Positions 6,317 to 7,517 of a stretch of 7,517 nucleotides of DNA are shown here, piece after piece. This DNA is from an uncultured Phycisphaerales bacterium (GTDB lineage: Bacteria > Planctomycetota > Phycisphaerae > Sedimentisphaerales > Anaerobacaceae): positions 1 through 7,517 of the forward strand of contig CALMMH010001142.1 of the NCBI GenBank assembly GCA_937868145.1, written 5' to 3'. The notes beneath the pieces were generated by a model. The model worked only from the letters and a program-made list of their open reading frames with translations. It was not told the origin of the DNA and did no database searches. The translations under genes and the position numbers were made by a program. Within the stretch, counting starts at the first letter, position 1. Every line of letters starts with the position of its first letter.

Positions 6317-7342
6317 ATGGAAACGGTACGGAGATTCGGGTTCGGTGTGTTGCTATTGTTGGCCGGCGTGACGAGCGCATCCCAGATTGTGACGGTTCAA
6401 GATGTGATGAATTATAAGGACAATTCCTGGGATGAGGACGCCGGCGTGTGGTTTCTTGTTCCGCGCGAGGTCTCCGAGGACCCCTGCAACTGGCACGAGG
6501 ACCAATCGCCCTGGCATCGGACGTCCAATGAGGACTGGGGGTGGATGCACGAGGTGGCAGGCCGCGTGCCGCCCGACGCCAACGGCATCGAGTCGGCCAC
6601 GCTCACCATCGAGGCCTGGGACGTCGATTCGGACGAAGGCGAAGACGATGTAATCTTCGTGAATAGCCGCTACCTGGGCATGTTGACGGGCGTCGAACGC
6701 GATTGGAAGGCAGTCACATTCAAGTTGCCGGAGTCTCTTCTGGACGATTTGTGGGACACCTCGCAACTCTACGTGTACATGGACATCGATCAGATCCTGG
6801 AACTGACCGGCGGCTTTCGCGTGACCCTCAACAGCTCGACGCTGACCGTCAATTACACCACCTCCGGCGTCAGGGCGGCTATCGCCCCGGTCTACCGGTT
6901 CTGGTCGCCTGTGACGCTCAGCCATTTCTACACCGCCGACGCGGCGGAGCGGGACTTGTTGATCGACGACTCCCCACAGATCTGGGCCTACCAAGGGACC
7001 GCATATCAGGCATTGCTCCGCCCCGGGGACACGAGCGCCAGTCCCGTCTACCGTTTTGGCTCACCCGCCCGCGGCGGCCATCTCTACACAATCGACGAGA
7101 CTGAAAAGGAGTCGATGATCGCCAAGCACCCAGCGGAGGTCTGGACCTACGAAGGCATCGCATTCTATGCGTTCACGTCGGCCAAGCAGGCGTCGGGAAC
7201 GGTGCCGGTGTATCGGTTCCGGAGTTCCTGCCTGGAATACGACTTCTTCACGGTGGATGAAACGGAGAAACGATTGCTGATCGACAAGTACCCGGCGGTC
7301 TGGACGTACAAGGGAATCGCCTGGTATGCGTATGCTCCCTGA
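6317..7342 (+). CDS. Secreted protein with three DUF5648-like repeats
   Basis: A 341-residue exported protein. Residues 1-22 are a signal peptide (M-E-T-V-R-R, Leu-rich core, cleavage likely after T-S-A-S). Residues about 23-185 form a beta-rich acidic domain I cannot name; it contains E-S-A-T-L-T-I-E-A-W-D-V-D and may be a carbohydrate-binding-like sandwich. Three repeats follow, starting at 6887, 7043 and 7205 (residues 191, 243, 297). Each has the pattern P-V-Y-R-F, then H-F-Y-T or similar, then an E-R/E-K helix, then W-x-Y-x-G-x-A-[FWY]. This fits DUF5648, a domain found in extracellular proteins whose function is not established. The third repeat has D-F-F-T where the others have H-F-Y-T or H-L-Y-T. 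The frame ends A-Y-A-P-stop with no anchor. A complete PEP-CTERM tail lies directly downstream in the +1 frame. The gene stands alone behind a terminator and has no clear promoter of its own. Confidence 0.85.
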   Translation: METVRRFGFGVLLLLAGVTSASQIVTVQDVMNYKDNSWDEDAGVWFLVPREVSEDPCNWHEDQSPWHRTSNEDWGWMHEVAGRVPPDANGIESATLTIEAWDVDSDEGEDDVIFVNSRYLGMLTGVERDWKAVTFKLPESLLDDLWDTSQLYVYMDIDQILELTGGFRVTLNSSTLTVNYTTSGVRAAIAPVYRFWSPVTLSHFYTADAAERDLLIDDSPQIWAYQGTAYQALLRPGDTSASPVYRFGSPARGGHLYTIDETEKESMIAKHPAEVWTYEGIAFYAFTSAKQASGTVPVYRFRSSCLEYDFFTVDETEKRLLIDKYPAVWTYKGIAWYAYAP

Positions 7343-7460
7343 CAGGGTGATTTCTTCCGGTCGACCTTCAACCCCTGTGATTCCCGCTCCCGGCGCCCTG
7401 GTTCTTGCCGGGATGGGCACTCTTGCCCTCGGGTGGCTTCGTCGGAACAGATTGGTATAG
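7341..7460 (+). other. PEP-CTERM sorting tail in the +1 frame after the DUF5648 gene
   Basis: Read from GAC at 7341, the +1 frame gives a short Ser/Pro linker and then I-P-A-P-G-A (7380-7397). A hydrophobic helix of about 14 residues follows (7398-7439), then R-R-N-R-L-V and TAG. This order, Pro-x-Pro motif, transmembrane helix and Arg cluster at the extreme C-terminus, is the PEP-CTERM sorting signal, in the form common in Phycisphaerae. Such tails target secreted proteins with signal peptides to an exosortase. The only candidate owner is the gene that stops at 7342. The +1 frame is closed by a stop at 7278, and repeat three is conserved in the gene's own frame to about 7336. Any frame change must therefore fall at or just before CCC-TGA (7337-7342). 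A free 39-46 residue peptide starting at ATG 7326 or 7332 is possible but would lack a signal peptide. Confidence 0.7.
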
Positions 7461-7484
7461 GGTCGTGCAGACTGCATACGAATC

Positions 7485-7513
7485 GGGCTGCGAGGTGTCT
7501 CGCGGCCCTTTCT
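7485..7513 (+). terminator. Intrinsic terminator after the PEP-CTERM frame
   Basis: A 10-bp stem (7485-7494 with 7499-7508, one G-U pair) with loop GTGT, followed by TTTCT. It starts 24 bases after the TAG of the PEP-CTERM frame but 142 bases after the UGA of the DUF5648 frame. The transcript therefore covers the sorting tail. The T run is short, so termination may be incomplete. Confidence 0.65.
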
Positions 7514-7517
7514 ATGG

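Noticed and set aside
7342..7378. Stem ACAGGG (7342-7347) with CCCTGT (7373-7378) as a frameshift stimulator
   Set aside because: Only 6 bp around a 25-base loop, too weak to count as evidence, although its position right after the stop is suggestive.

Overview
The window looks like a piece of a Planctomycetota chromosome, most likely of the Phycisphaerae type. The evidence is a secreted protein ending in two dockerin-like calcium-binding repeats, a PEP-CTERM-type sorting tail of the 'IPAPGA' kind, a membrane protein built like the Phycisphaerae anti-sigma-type proteins, and a moderately high GC content judged by eye. There are no tRNA or rRNA genes, no recognisable transposase and no CRISPR array.

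Layout from left to right: (1) the 3' part of an M19 membrane dipeptidase gene (3-1070, +), cut by the window edge just after the first half of its metal-binding H-x-D motif. (2) A gene-poor stretch of about 470 bases. (3) A single-pass membrane protein with an H-x3-C-x2-C zinc-finger-like motif (1545-2756, +). It resembles an anti-sigma factor, but no sigma factor gene lies beside it. (4) About 340 bases with a good promoter candidate. (5) A small secreted protein with a C-terminal dockerin (3100-3861, +). (6) Ending 5 bases away and facing it, a large secreted protein (3867-5672, -) with a C39-like cysteine protease domain followed by Gly-Gly and an 83-residue tail with eight cysteines. (7) A gene-free stretch holding a sigma70-like promoter (6009-6038), about 140 bases able to form three hairpins, and a very strong intrinsic terminator (6183-6220). 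This is a candidate small RNA or transcription attenuator. (8) A secreted protein with three DUF5648-like repeats (6317-7342, +).

The most interesting signal is at the end of the last gene. Its UGA stop is directly followed, in the +1 frame, by a complete PEP-CTERM sorting tail that ends with TAG at 7460. A terminator hairpin follows 24 bases later. The junction is CCC-UGA-C, a sequence on which tRNA-Pro can slip +1. The gene may therefore make a soluble form and, by frameshifting, a sorted or anchored form. Alternatively, the one-base frame difference is a mutation or a sequencing error.

Most of the genes encode exported or membrane proteins (peptidase, dockerin protein, C39-like protein, PEP-CTERM candidate), so the region reads as cell-envelope and secretome accessory content. 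It is not one clear operon: the genes are widely spaced and several have their own promoters or ribosome binding sites.
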